This document shows, one piece after another, positions 28,947 to 37,581 of a stretch of 64,000 bases of DNA (its first letter is position 1; the number at the start of each line of letters is the position of its first letter). Under the pieces are notes generated by a model. The model ran no database searches and was not told where the DNA came from. It saw only the letters and a program-made list of their open reading frames with translations. The stretch is from Azonexus sp. (GTDB lineage Bacteria; Pseudomonadota; Gammaproteobacteria; Burkholderiales; Rhodocyclaceae), in the NCBI GenBank assembly GCA_030696345.1, contig JAUYSK010000026.1, forward strand, positions 1 to 64,000, in the 5' to 3' direction. The position numbers and the translations under genes are program-made.

Positions 28947-30461
28947 ATGACCGAACCGAAAAATCCTTCCGAAATTGCGCGGGAAGCGCTCAAGCGTCTG
29001 GCGGCGAGACATCTGGCGCCGACGCCGTCCAACTACCAGGCCTGCTACAACGAGATCGCCGGTTTGGTCGAGGCTGCGCCCTTCCCGGAACAGCCGCTGC
29101 GGCTGATCGCTCATGCGCTGTTTGCTGACAATGAAGTGCAGGAAAAGCAGTTGCACGCGCTCGACGCTGCCATTGGCCGCCGGAGCTGGCGTGCGGTGCA
29201 GGATGCTCTCGTTGCTTTCGTCGCGGCCGGGGTAGGTAAGGAAAAAGAGGTCGTCGAACAATCGTCGGCTCTGCCGCCAGAATTTTCAGCCAAGCTGGCG
29301 CGTTTCGTCGAGAGCGTGGTGCCGGCGCTGGGCGACGAAAATGCCCGGGTCGGCGAAATGCTCGGTCCGCTGCTGCAGGCGCTACGTCAGCCGCCGGTAG
29401 ATAGCGCGATGATTCAGTCCATGCTGGCTAATTTTGGTCATCAGGCGTTGTTCGCGGCGGAAGAACAGGCCGAGATCAAGGATTCACTGCTCAAGCTCTT
29501 GCACCTGATCATCGAGAATATTGGCGAACTGAGTCTGGATGACAGTTGGCTCAAGGGGCAGATCGACGGTTTGCTGACAGCTGTTGCGCCACCGCTGACC
29601 CTGCGCCATCTCGACGAGATGGAGCGCCGCCTGCGCGACGTGATGGTCAAGCAGAGCGAGGCGAAGCACCGTTCGATTGAGGCGCAGGAGGAAATGCGCC
29701 AGATGCTGGCAGCCTTCATTGACCGCCTGGCGATGATGAACGAATCCAGCACGACCTTTCAGGGCAAAATCGAAAAGAGCGCCCGCGATATCGAGCAGGT
29801 CAAGAAAATCGAGGAATTGGCACCCCTGCTCAAGGATGTCATCGCCGCGACGCGTTCGATGGCTGAAGAAACGGCGCAATCGCGCGAACAACTGCAGACC
29901 CTGCGCGGCAAGGTGCTGGCAACCGAGGCGGAGCTGGTTCAGCTGCATCTTGAACTGGATAGTGCCAGTGCGCTGGCCCGCCACGATCCGCTGACCGATG
30001 CGCTCAATCGCAAGGGGCTGGACGAAGCATTGGCCCGCGAAATTGCCGGCGTCCAGCGCAAGGAGTCGCAGTTGTCGGTGTGCCTGCTGGATATCGATAA
30101 TTTCAAGAAACTCAATGACCGGCTCGGCCATGAGGCGGGCGACAGCGCGTTGATCCATCTGGCGAACGTTGCCCGCAACAGCATGCGGCCGACGGATACG
30201 TTGGCCCGCTATGGCGGCGAGGAATTCGTGATTTTGATGCCGGATACGCCGATCGAGAACGGAATTGAAGCCATGGTTCGCCTCCAGCGCGAGCTGACCA
30301 AGGCCTTCTTCCTCTCCGGCAAGGAGAAAATCCTGATCACCTTCAGTGCCGGGGTGGCTCAACTGGCCGCGGGTGAGTCGGGTGCCGATGCGATCAAGCG
30401 GGCTGACCGGGCCATGTATCTGGCCAAGCGGGCTGGCAAGAACCGCGTCATGAGTGGCTGA
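28947..30461 (+). CDS. Cytoplasmic GGDEF diguanylate cyclase with helical N-terminus
   Basis: The 504-residue protein lacks membrane segments. The first about 310 residues are helical, with a start segment (EIAREALKRLAARHLAPTPSNYQACYNEIAG) common in betaproteobacterial cyclases and a coiled coil (SREQLQTLRGKVLATEAELVQLHLEL) before the catalytic domain. The active site GGEEF is intact at 423-427, and RPTD five residues before it is an I-site, so it should make cyclic di-GMP with product feedback. It follows a 262-base gap and precedes the glycosylase gene by 17 bases. Confidence 0.92.
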   Translation: MTEPKNPSEIAREALKRLAARHLAPTPSNYQACYNEIAGLVEAAPFPEQPLRLIAHALFADNEVQEKQLHALDAAIGRRSWRAVQDALVAFVAAGVGKEKEVVEQSSALPPEFSAKLARFVESVVPALGDENARVGEMLGPLLQALRQPPVDSAMIQSMLANFGHQALFAAEEQAEIKDSLLKLLHLIIENIGELSLDDSWLKGQIDGLLTAVAPPLTLRHLDEMERRLRDVMVKQSEAKHRSIEAQEEMRQMLAAFIDRLAMMNESSTTFQGKIEKSARDIEQVKKIEELAPLLKDVIAATRSMAEETAQSREQLQTLRGKVLATEAELVQLHLELDSASALARHDPLTDALNRKGLDEALAREIAGVQRKESQLSVCLLDIDNFKKLNDRLGHEAGDSALIHLANVARNSMRPTDTLARYGGEEFVILMPDTPIENGIEAMVRLQRELTKAFFLSGKEKILITFSAGVAQLAAGESGADAIKRADRAMYLAKRAGKNRVMSG

Positions 30462-30478
30462 TCGCCCGTTTTATTCGC

Positions 30479-30988
30479 ATGTCGATGATTCAGGGTTTTC
30501 CGCCGGTGGCTGCTGCCGATGCGCGCGTGCTGGTTCTCGGCAGCATGCCGGGCAAGGCCTCGCTACAGGCGGCACGCTATTACGCCCATGAACGCAATGC
30601 CTTTTGGCGCATCATGGGCGATCTGATTGGTGCCGGGCCGGAAATCCCCTATCCGCAGCGCCTTGAAAAACTCAAGGCGGCCGGGATTGCGCTGTGGGAT
30701 GTGATGGCCGCCTGCGAACGCGAAGGCAGCCTGGATGCAGACATCGTCAGCGCCTCGATACAGCCGAATGTTTTTTCGGCTTTTTTGGCCGTCCACCGCA
30801 GCATTCGGCGAATTTTCTTCAATGGCGGTGCGGCGGAGTCCGGATTCCGTCGTCTCGTGCTGCCCGCATTGAACCGTCCGGACCTGGCGCTGCTGCGCCT
30901 GCCATCGACCAGTCCGGCGCATGCGGCGTGCGGCTATGCGGAGAAACTGGCAGCCTGGTCGGTGATCGTTGCACCGCCCAATAACTAA
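30479..30988 (+). CDS. DNA-deoxyinosine glycosylase (UDG family 6)
   Basis: The 169-residue uracil-DNA-glycosylase-fold protein has motif 1 VLVLGSMPGKASLQAARYYAHERNAFWRIM and motif 2 RLPSTSPAHAAC. These match the hypoxanthine-DNA glycosylase family, which removes deaminated adenine (hypoxanthine) from DNA. The pattern ILFFNG-like (RRIFFNGGAAESGF) lies between. Starts at 30479 and 30485 are both possible. It is likely co-transcribed with the upstream cyclase gene. Confidence 0.85.
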   Translation: MSMIQGFPPVAAADARVLVLGSMPGKASLQAARYYAHERNAFWRIMGDLIGAGPEIPYPQRLEKLKAAGIALWDVMAACEREGSLDADIVSASIQPNVFSAFLAVHRSIRRIFFNGGAAESGFRRLVLPALNRPDLALLRLPSTSPAHAACGYAEKLAAWSVIVAPPNN

Positions 30989-31000
30989 GCCGGGGCAGCG

Positions 31001-31006
31001 TATAAT
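31001..31006 (+). promoter_or_regulatory. argS: Candidate -10 element (TATAAT) for argS
   Basis: A consensus TATAAT lies 31 bases before the argS start in the short gap after the glycosylase gene. No good -35 hexamer is visible 16-18 bases upstream, so the promoter call is tentative. Confidence 0.4.
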
Positions 31007-31036
31007 CGTGTTCTTCGAATTTTTCGCTGCAAATCA

Positions 31037-32800
31037 ATGGCCCACGACGTTAAATCCCAACTGACCGCTCTCCTGCAAAAGGCTTTGGCCAGTGTTGCGC
31101 CGGCTGCAACCGATACCCCGATTCACCTTGAGCGCCCGCGTGATCCGACGCATGGTGACTTCGCGACCAACCTGGCTTTGCAACTGGCCAAGGCGCTGAA
31201 GAAAAATCCGCGCGAGATCGCCAATCAACTGGTCGCCGAATTGCCGGTGTCGGTGCTGGTCAGCAAGGCGGAAGTTGCCGGGGCCGGCTTCATCAATTTC
31301 ACGCTGGATGCACGGGCCAAGACCAGTGTCGTACGCACGGTGCTGACCGAAGCTGAAAACTACGGGCGTTCGATGCTGGGTGGCTGGCAGAAGGTGCAGA
31401 TCGAGTTCGTTTCGGCGAATCCGACGGGCCCGCTGCACGTTGGCCATGGCCGCGGTGCGGCTTATGGCGCCTCGCTCTCCACGCTGCTGACCTTCGCCGG
31501 CTGGGATGTGACCCGCGAGTATTACGTCAATGATGCCGGTCGGCAGATGGATATTCTGGGCTTGTCGACCTGGTTGCGTTACCTGGCGCAGAACGGTATC
31601 GATGTGCCTTTCCTGCCCAATGCCTATCAGGGCGACTATGTGCGCGACATGGGCAAGCAGATGAGCGCGGCGCACGGCACCAAATTTGTCCGCCCGGCGG
31701 CCGATGTGCTGGCCGGAACGCCCGGTTTGCCGGAAGCGGAGCGCACTGATGACGAGGCCAAGCGCCAGCGCGACCAGCATCTCGATGCCTTGATCGCCAA
31801 TGCCAAGGTCTTGCTCGGCGCCGACTGGACCTACGTGCATCAGCATGCCTTGTCCGAGCAACTGGCCGATTGCCGTGACGATCTCGAACAATTCGGCGTG
31901 CATTTCGATGTCTGGTTCTCCGAGCAGGCGCTGTTCGATACCGGCCTGGTTGCCCGTTGCGTCGATCTGCTCGAAAAGAACGGCCATCTGTACGTGCAGA
32001 ACGGCGCCCGCTGGTTCAAATCGACCACGTTTGGCGACGAGAAGGACCGCGTCGTTCAGCGGGAAAACGGTCTCTACACCTACTTCGCCTCCGATATCGC
32101 CTACCACCTGAACAAGTTCGAGCGCGGTTTCGACAAGGTCATCAATATCTGGGGCGCCGATCACCACGGTTACATTTCCCGCGTTAACGGGGCGATCACG
32201 GCCCTTGGGCTGGACGCCAGCAAGTTGCAAGTAGCACTGGTTCAGTTTGCAGTGCTTTACCGCAATGGCCAGAAGGCCTCGATGTCGACACGCTCCGGCG
32301 AATTCGTTACGCTGCGTGAGCTGCGCGGTGAAGTCGGCAACGACGCCTGCCGCTTCTTCTACGCCTTGCGCAAGTCCGATCAGCATCTCGATTTCGACCT
32401 CGATCTGGCCAAGAGCCAGTCCAACGAAAATCCGGTCTATTACATCCAGTACGCCCATGCTCGCGTCTGCTCGGTGATCAATCAGTGGAGTGGCGATCCG
32501 TCGGCGCTGACTGATGCTGATCTTGCGCTGCTCAGCAACGGGCGCGAACTGGCTATCGCCAACAAGCTGGCCGAGTTCCGCGATGTCATCGAAAACGCCG
32601 CCCGTGATCTGGCGCCGCACCTGATTGCCTTCTATCTGAAGGATCTGGCCGGCGAGTTCCACGGCTGGTACAACGCCGAGCGCATGCTGGTCGACGATGT
32701 CGCGCTGCGCGATGCCCGTGTCGCGCTGGCGACCGCCGTCCGTCAGGTAATTCGCAACGGTCTGGTCATTCTGGGCGTCAGTTGCCCGGAATCGATGTAA
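31037..32800 (+). CDS. argS: Arginyl-tRNA synthetase
   Basis: The 587-residue class I synthetase has an N-terminal ArgRS-specific domain, the HIGH-type motif in SANPTGPLHVGHGRGAAYG (about residues 122-140), VNDAGRQMDILG, the catalytic fold with WGADHHGYISRVNGAI and QFAVLYRNGQKASMSTRSGEFVTLREL (degenerate KMSK), and the C-terminal DALR anticodon-binding domain (FYLKDLAGEFHGWYNAERML). It charges tRNA-Arg. Downstream genes (SPOR protein, dsbA) follow closely. Confidence 0.97.
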   Translation: MAHDVKSQLTALLQKALASVAPAATDTPIHLERPRDPTHGDFATNLALQLAKALKKNPREIANQLVAELPVSVLVSKAEVAGAGFINFTLDARAKTSVVRTVLTEAENYGRSMLGGWQKVQIEFVSANPTGPLHVGHGRGAAYGASLSTLLTFAGWDVTREYYVNDAGRQMDILGLSTWLRYLAQNGIDVPFLPNAYQGDYVRDMGKQMSAAHGTKFVRPAADVLAGTPGLPEAERTDDEAKRQRDQHLDALIANAKVLLGADWTYVHQHALSEQLADCRDDLEQFGVHFDVWFSEQALFDTGLVARCVDLLEKNGHLYVQNGARWFKSTTFGDEKDRVVQRENGLYTYFASDIAYHLNKFERGFDKVINIWGADHHGYISRVNGAITALGLDASKLQVALVQFAVLYRNGQKASMSTRSGEFVTLRELRGEVGNDACRFFYALRKSDQHLDFDLDLAKSQSNENPVYYIQYAHARVCSVINQWSGDPSALTDADLALLSNGRELAIANKLAEFRDVIENAARDLAPHLIAFYLKDLAGEFHGWYNAERMLVDDVALRDARVALATAVRQVIRNGLVILGVSCPESM

Positions 32801-32806
32801 GGAAAG

Positions 32807-33466
32807 ATGAGCATGAGTCGCGATATGAAACCTCGCAAGAGTCAGCCGGCCAGGAAGAAATCCGGTGGCGGCACGCTGATCGGCATGTTCATCGGCCTGG
32901 TCCTCGGTGTCGGCATCGCGGCCGGTGTTGTCTGGTATCTGAACAAGTCGCCACTGCCTTTTAACAAGCAGGTGCAAGTGCCAACCCGCCAGGATGCCCT
33001 GGCCGCCAGTGGCAATGTTGGCAAGGTGGCGCCGGCGAATGGCAATGCTCAGGCCACAGGGCCGATGGCGTTGCCGGGCAAGCCGGGCGATCCGATTCCG
33101 GAAAAGCGTTTCCAGTTTTACGACATCCTGCCTGGCAAAGCCGATGCCATGCCGGAGAGGGCTGGCAAGCCCGAAGCCAAGAAGGAAGAACCGAAGAAAG
33201 AGGAAAAGAAGGAAGAGCCCAAGGAGCAAAAAGAGAGCAAGACGCCGTTGTTCCTGCAGGCGGGTTCTTTCAGCACGGCGCAGGATGCGGACAACCAAAA
33301 GGCCAAGCTTGCGTTTATGGGAGTGGAGGCTGTCGTCCAGCAGGTGATGATTCAGGACAAGACCCTCTACCGCGTTCGGGTCGGTCCCTACACGAAGATC
33401 GATGAATTGAACAAAGTGCGCGCTGAACTTGCCAAATCAGGCATTGAAGCCCAGCTTTCCAAATAG
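32807..33466 (+). CDS. SPOR-domain membrane protein (FtsN-like)
   Basis: The 219-residue bitopic protein has a short basic cytoplasmic N-terminus, one membrane helix (TLIGMFIGLVLGVGIAAGVVWYL), a periplasmic Pro/Ala-rich linker with a charged Lys/Glu repeat (about residues 122-145), and a C-terminal SPOR domain (FLQAGSFSTAQDADNQKAKLAFMGVEAVVQQV...YRVRVGPYTKIDELNKVRAELAKSGIEAQL). SPOR domains bind denuded septal peptidoglycan, and the layout is that of FtsN-type division proteins. ATGs at 32807, 32813 and 32825 are all possible; taaggaaag suits the first two. The argS - SPOR - dsbA order is common in betaproteobacteria. Confidence 0.9.
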   Translation: MSMSRDMKPRKSQPARKKSGGGTLIGMFIGLVLGVGIAAGVVWYLNKSPLPFNKQVQVPTRQDALAASGNVGKVAPANGNAQATGPMALPGKPGDPIPEKRFQFYDILPGKADAMPERAGKPEAKKEEPKKEEKKEEPKEQKESKTPLFLQAGSFSTAQDADNQKAKLAFMGVEAVVQQVMIQDKTLYRVRVGPYTKIDELNKVRAELAKSGIEAQLSK

Positions 33467-33475
33467 GAGTCACGC

Positions 33476-34114
33476 ATGAAGTTTTCCCGCCGTATTTTCC
33501 TTGGTGTTGCCACGGGTGCAGCTTTGGCTGTTGCCATGCCTTCCATTGCCCAGACCGTCGGCAAGGATTACACCTTGATTTCGCCGGCGCAGCCCGGTGA
33601 GGATGCCTCGAAAATCGAGGTGCTTGAGTTCTTCAGCTATGGCTGCCCGCATTGCGCTGAATTCAATCCCGTCCTCGCCGCTTGGATGGCCAAGCTGCCG
33701 GCAGATGTCGTTGTCAGGAAAGTGCCGATCACCTTTGGTCGTGCGGCCTGGGCGACGATCGCCAAGCTTTATTACACGCTGGAAATCACCGGCGATGCGG
33801 CGCGCCTCGAGAGCGAAGTTTTCAAGGCCATCCACAATGAACGGGTCAATCTGTTCGACGAGCGCACCGCCACCGAATGGGCCGTCAAGAAAGGCGTCGA
33901 TGCCAAGAAATTTGCCGATACCTTCAATTCCTTCGGCGTGAATAGCAAGGTCAAGCGCGGCGATCAACTCGGTCAGGCCTACAAGATCAGTGGCGTGCCG
34001 GCACTTTCCGTCGACGGCAAGTATCTGGTCGGCGGGCAGGATTTCAACAGCCAGCTGGCAATTGCCGACAAGCTGATTGCCAAGGCGCGCAGCGAGAAAT
34101 CCGGCAAGAAATAA
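33476..34114 (+). CDS. dsbA: Thiol:disulfide interchange protein DsbA
   Basis: The 212-residue exported protein has a signal peptide (MKFSRRIFLGVATGAALAVAMPSIAQ), a thioredoxin-like fold with the active site CPHC at residues 57-60 (SYGCPHCAEF), and a cis-Pro loop in ISGVPALSVDGKYLVGG. It oxidises cysteine pairs of periplasmic proteins. An aggag ribosome site sits 6-7 bases before the ATG. The SDR gene begins immediately after its stop. Confidence 0.95.
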   Translation: MKFSRRIFLGVATGAALAVAMPSIAQTVGKDYTLISPAQPGEDASKIEVLEFFSYGCPHCAEFNPVLAAWMAKLPADVVVRKVPITFGRAAWATIAKLYYTLEITGDAARLESEVFKAIHNERVNLFDERTATEWAVKKGVDAKKFADTFNSFGVNSKVKRGDQLGQAYKISGVPALSVDGKYLVGGQDFNSQLAIADKLIAKARSEKSGKK

Positions 34115-34885
34115 TTGGCACTGAAGGTCTTCATTACGGGCGCCTCGTCGGGAATCGGCGAGGCGCTTGCCGTTTACTACGCCGCTCGGGGGGCGACGCT
34201 CGGGCTGGCGGCGCGCCGGGCTGAATTCCTTCAAGGGCTGAATCAGCGACTCGGCGGACAGCACGCCTGCTATCCGCTCGATGTCTGCGATGCGCCGGCG
34301 CTTCATGCGGCGGCAACCGATTTCCTCGCCCGTTTTGGCGCGCCGGACATCATCATCGCCAATGCAGGCGTTTCGGCCGGTACGCTGACCGAATTCGAGG
34401 AAGACCTCGAGGTTTTTCGCCGGGTGATGGATACCAACGTCTTCGGCATGGCGGCGACCTTTGCCCCATTCATTTCGGCGATGAAGGCGGCCGGTGGCGA
34501 AAGACGGCTAGTCGGTATCGCTTCGGTTGCTGGTATTCGTGGTCTGCCAGGGGCGGAGGCATATTCGGCCTCGAAGGCGGCGGCGATTGCCTATCTGGAG
34601 AGCCTGCGGCTTGAGATGCGGCCCTACGGCATCAAGGTGGTGACCATTGCGCCGGGCTATATCGAAACGCCAATGACTGCGGTCAACCCCTACAAAATGC
34701 CTTTTTTGCTGCCGGCTCATAGGGCAGCTGAACGTTTTGCCAACGCTATCGAAGCTGGGGTTACTTACACGGTGATTCCCTGGCAGATGGGCGTTGTCGC
34801 CAAAATCCTTCGCCTTTTGCCCAACTGGCTGTACGACCGCCTGTTCACAAGCGCCCCGCGCAAACCGCGTGGCTTGCTAAAATAG
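34115..34885 (+). CDS. Short-chain dehydrogenase/reductase (TTG start)
   Basis: The 256-residue classical SDR has TGASSGIGEALAVYYAARGA (cofactor site), IANAGVSAG (NNAG-like), Ser in GIASVAGIRGLPG and catalytic YSASK. The end has a hydrophobic segment (VVAKILRLLPNWLYDRLF) suggesting membrane association. No ATG exists before the nucleotide-binding strand, so the TTG directly after the dsbA stop (34115) is the probable start. The substrate is unknown. The thiS gene follows after 4 bases. Confidence 0.88.
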   Translation: MALKVFITGASSGIGEALAVYYAARGATLGLAARRAEFLQGLNQRLGGQHACYPLDVCDAPALHAAATDFLARFGAPDIIIANAGVSAGTLTEFEEDLEVFRRVMDTNVFGMAATFAPFISAMKAAGGERRLVGIASVAGIRGLPGAEAYSASKAAAIAYLESLRLEMRPYGIKVVTIAPGYIETPMTAVNPYKMPFLLPAHRAAERFANAIEAGVTYTVIPWQMGVVAKILRLLPNWLYDRLFTSAPRKPRGLLK

Positions 34886-34889
34886 CCCG

Positions 34890-35093
34890 ATGCCTGAAAT
34901 CAAGATCAATGGCGAACCTCGCCAGATACCCGAAGCGCTGACTGTAAGCGGGCTGATTGACCAGCTCGGCTACGCTGGCAAGCGCATTGCCATTGAACGC
35001 AATGGCGAAATCGTCCCGAAAAGCCAGCATGCGACGACCGCGCTGGCCTCGGGCGATCAACTAGAAATCGTCGTCGCCGTCGGCGGCGGCTAA
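34890..35093 (+). CDS. thiS: Sulfur carrier protein ThiS
   Basis: The 67-residue ubiquitin-like protein ends in VVAVGGG, giving the C-terminal Gly-Gly that is adenylated and thiocarboxylated to deliver sulfur to the thiazole of thiamine. It is followed after 15 bases by thiG, its partner. The rest of the thi pathway is not in the window and no TPP riboswitch is recognisable upstream. Confidence 0.93.
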   Translation: MPEIKINGEPRQIPEALTVSGLIDQLGYAGKRIAIERNGEIVPKSQHATTALASGDQLEIVVAVGGG

Positions 35094-35108
35094 TCCGGAG
35101 AAAGCTCC

Positions 35109-35891
35109 ATGCACCAATTGACCATCGCCGGCAAGGCGTACCGTTCCCGTTTGCTGGTTGGTACCGGCAAGTACAAGGATTTCGCTGAAACACGCGCCGC
35201 CATTGATGCCTCCGGCGCCGAAATCGTTACCGTTGCAGTGCGTCGCGTCAACATCGGCCAGGATGCCGGCCAGCCCAATCTGCTGGATGCCATTCCGCCC
35301 TCGAAATTCACCATCCTGCCCAACACCGCCGGCTGCTACACGGCTGACGACGCAGTGCGTACCCTGCGTCTGGCCCGGGAACTGCTCGACGGCCACCCGC
35401 TGTGCAAGCTGGAAGTGCTGGGTGATCCGACCAATCTCTTTCCGAATATGCCGGAAACGCTGAAGGCCGCTGCAACGCTGGTCAAGGATGGTTTTCAGGT
35501 CATGGTCTACTGCGCTGACGACCCGATCCAGGCCAAGATGCTGGAAGAAATCGGTTGCGTCGCGGTAATGCCACTGGCCTCGCTGATCGGCTCCGGCATG
35601 GGCATCGTCAATCCGTGGAATCTGCGCCTGATCATCGACAACGCCAAGGTGCCGATCATTGTCGATGCCGGTGTTGGCACCGCTTCCGATGCAGCGATTG
35701 CGATGGAGCTTGGTTGCGATGGCGTGCTGATGAATACCGCCATTGCCCACGCCAAGGATCCGGTGCTGATGGCCAGCGCCATGAAGAAGGGTGTCGAAGC
35801 CGGTCGCGAGGCTTTCCTGGCTGGCCGCATGGCGCGCAAATACTACTCTGCTGACCCGTCGTCGCCGACATCGGGATTGATCGGTTCATGA
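35109..35891 (+). CDS. thiG: Thiazole synthase ThiG
   Basis: The 260-residue TIM-barrel protein has family signatures [79 protein letters not shown] and [38 protein letters not shown]. It condenses deoxyxylulose phosphate, dehydroglycine and ThiS-thiocarboxylate into the thiazole phosphate of thiamine. trmB starts within its stop codon region (ATGA). Confidence 0.97.
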   Translation: MHQLTIAGKAYRSRLLVGTGKYKDFAETRAAIDASGAEIVTVAVRRVNIGQDAGQPNLLDAIPPSKFTILPNTAGCYTADDAVRTLRLARELLDGHPLCKLEVLGDPTNLFPNMPETLKAAATLVKDGFQVMVYCADDPIQAKMLEEIGCVAVMPLASLIGSGMGIVNPWNLRLIIDNAKVPIIVDAGVGTASDAAIAMELGCDGVLMNTAIAHAKDPVLMASAMKKGVEAGREAFLAGRMARKYYSADPSSPTSGLIGS

Positions 35892-36619
35892 GCGATATTC
35901 AGCTGATACCAACCCATGCCGAAGAAGATGGCATCTACACCGAAGGTCGTGAAGGCCACGGCCACATCAAGAGCTACGTCCGCCGCGCCGGCCGCATGTC
36001 GTCGGCGCAGGAAAACTACTACGCCGAGATGATGCCGAAGATTGGCCTCGTCTACGCACCGCAGGCTATCGACCTTGCTGCGGTATACGGCCGAAATAGC
36101 CCGAAAATCCTCGAAATCGGCACCGGCATGGGGGAAACCACTGCCAAAATTGCCGACACCAACCGTGATAACGATTACCTTGGCGTCGAAGTGCACACGC
36201 CGGGCGTTGGTGCGCTATGCAAGCAGATCGCCGAGCGCGAACTCACCAACCTGCGGATCTGCCAGCACGATGCCGTTGAAGTTGTGCGCGACATGCTGCC
36301 CGAAGCTTCGCTCGATGGCGTTCATGTCTTCTTCCCCGATCCGTGGCATAAAGCCCGCCACAACAAGCGCCGGCTGATCCAGTCGCCGTTTGTGGCGCTA
36401 CTGGCTTCCCGACTGAAGCCGGGGGGGTATTTCCATTGTGCGACGGACTGGGAGGAATACGCTCACCAGATGCTGGAAGTGCTTTCTGCGGAGCCGACTT
36501 TGATCAATTCGGCGGAGGGTTTTGCGCCTCGCCCCGAATACCGTCCGCTGACCAAGTTCGAGAACCGTGGCCTGCGTTTAGGCCACGGGGTGTGGGACGT
36601 TATTTTTAAAAAGCGCTGA
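35888..36619 (+). CDS. trmB: tRNA (guanine-N7-)-methyltransferase
   Basis: The 243-residue SAM-dependent methyltransferase has the cofactor loop [16 protein letters not shown] (about residues 74-89) and the diagnostic [23 protein letters not shown] (about residues 143-165). It makes m7G46 in tRNA variable loops. It overlaps the thiG stop (ATGA) and is convergent with the PEP-CTERM gene three bases later. Confidence 0.96.
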   Translation: MSDIQLIPTHAEEDGIYTEGREGHGHIKSYVRRAGRMSSAQENYYAEMMPKIGLVYAPQAIDLAAVYGRNSPKILEIGTGMGETTAKIADTNRDNDYLGVEVHTPGVGALCKQIAERELTNLRICQHDAVEVVRDMLPEASLDGVHVFFPDPWHKARHNKRRLIQSPFVALLASRLKPGGYFHCATDWEEYAHQMLEVLSAEPTLINSAEGFAPRPEYRPLTKFENRGLRLGHGVWDVIFKKR

Positions 36620-36622
36620 GCC

Positions 36623-37348
36623 TCAGGCGGACTGCTTGCGGCGACGCAGTCCAGCCAGCCCCAGACCGCCGAGAGCGGTCAGCATCAGCGCAGCCATGCC
36701 CGGTTCGGGAATGCGATTGACCACAAGGAAGTCCTGATAACCGGAGGTCCCGGCCTGGCCAACGGATCGGCCGCTGATGAAAAGCTCGTAGGAATAGTTT
36801 TCACGGCCATAGACGCCGTCAATGTGGCTCAGCAAGGTATTCGCTGCAGTAAGCATGCTGGCGTTGGTGCTTGCTACCTTGCGGACAAGTCCGGCGGTGA
36901 GGTCCGACTGCAGACCGATTGCTGCCCCGTCATCGGCAATGATTTCCCAGAGCGCCAACTGGAAGGCCGCTGCATTCAGTTTGCCCGGGTCGCCGGCAAG
37001 TAGTGTGCCGCTATAGGCTTCGGAATAAAGCTCGCGAATGAAATTGGCCTTCGGTGCGCCAAAGATCGTATCGAGGTTGCCCGTGCTGTAATTCTGGTTG
37101 AAGCTTGATGACCACTCCCAGGGATCGACACAGAAAGCCAATACCGACTTGCTGTTGTCGATCAGCAGCGTTTGAAGGCCGGACCAGTAACCGCGTGCAT
37201 TGTTGGTGTCGACAGGCAGAATCAGGCCGTTAGTCCAGAGCCCGTTGCCCAGGCCGGTTTCCTTGATGATCACCGGGTTGGCGTAGGCTGACAGCGAGGT
37301 CAGGCAGGTTGCCGAAACGAGTAAGACTTTCTTGATTGAGGTTTTCAT
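36623..37348 (-). CDS. PEP-CTERM surface protein with thioester-domain-like Cys/Gln pair
   Basis: The 241-residue protein has a signal peptide (MKTSIKKVLLVSATCLTSLSAYA) and a C-terminal PEP-CTERM sorting signal: IPEP, a hydrophobic helix (MAALMLTALGGLGLAGL) and RRRKQ. Exosortase cleaves such signals during export to the exopolysaccharide-rich surface. In the middle, Cys73 in LAFCVDPWEW and Gln130 in AFQLALWEII resemble the Cys...Gln-x-x-[IL]-W pattern of thioester-forming adhesion domains; the resemblance is by eye only. I use the ATG at 37348 rather than the one five codons earlier. Confidence 0.85.
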   Translation of the reverse strand: MKTSIKKVLLVSATCLTSLSAYANPVIIKETGLGNGLWTNGLILPVDTNNARGYWSGLQTLLIDNSKSVLAFCVDPWEWSSSFNQNYSTGNLDTIFGAPKANFIRELYSEAYSGTLLAGDPGKLNAAAFQLALWEIIADDGAAIGLQSDLTAGLVRKVASTNASMLTAANTLLSHIDGVYGRENYSYELFISGRSVGQAGTSGYQDFLVVNRIPEPGMAALMLTALGGLGLAGLRRRKQSA

Positions 37349-37454
37349 GTGGATGGCCTGCACTTGATTGCTGATTTGGATGCTTTCGAGGATAGCCCTG
37401 CAGCCAAAATGGCCCTGTGAATTTGCTCACGTTTTCATGTATTTGAAGTTTTTG

Positions 37455-37479
37455 GCAAAATATCTGGCTGGCATTTTGC
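37455..37479. promoter_or_regulatory. Inverted repeat in the PEP-CTERM/rdgC divergent region
   Basis: GCAAAAT and ATTTTGC form a 7-base dyad with an 11-base spacer, about 107 bases before the PEP-CTERM start and 103 before rdgC. It is a possible operator. Nothing else is recognisable in the 233-base gap. Confidence 0.3.
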
Positions 37480-37581
37480 GTCGAGCCTTCATGCCGCAAG
37501 ACAGCCGGGCTGCTAAACTCCCGCTCCTGCCATTTCGGCTGCGATTGACGCGCCGAGGCTCCTTATTCCGGAAGATCAATC

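Noticed and set aside
31034..33298. Very long open frame (about 750 codons) on the minus strand across argS and the SPOR gene
   Set aside because: It mirrors real genes in a GC-rich sequence with strong third-position bias; the plus-strand proteins are unmistakable. Similar shadows at 1957-3141, 5254-6300, 38956-40401 and 50940-52754 were rejected for the same reason.
34886..35108. TPP riboswitch before thiS or thiG
   Set aside because: The gaps are 4 and 15 bases, far too short, and no thi-box pattern is present upstream.
37440..37480. Sigma-54 promoter before rdgC (GG...GC elements)
   Set aside because: The spacing between GG and GC is 6 or 11 bases, not the required 10.
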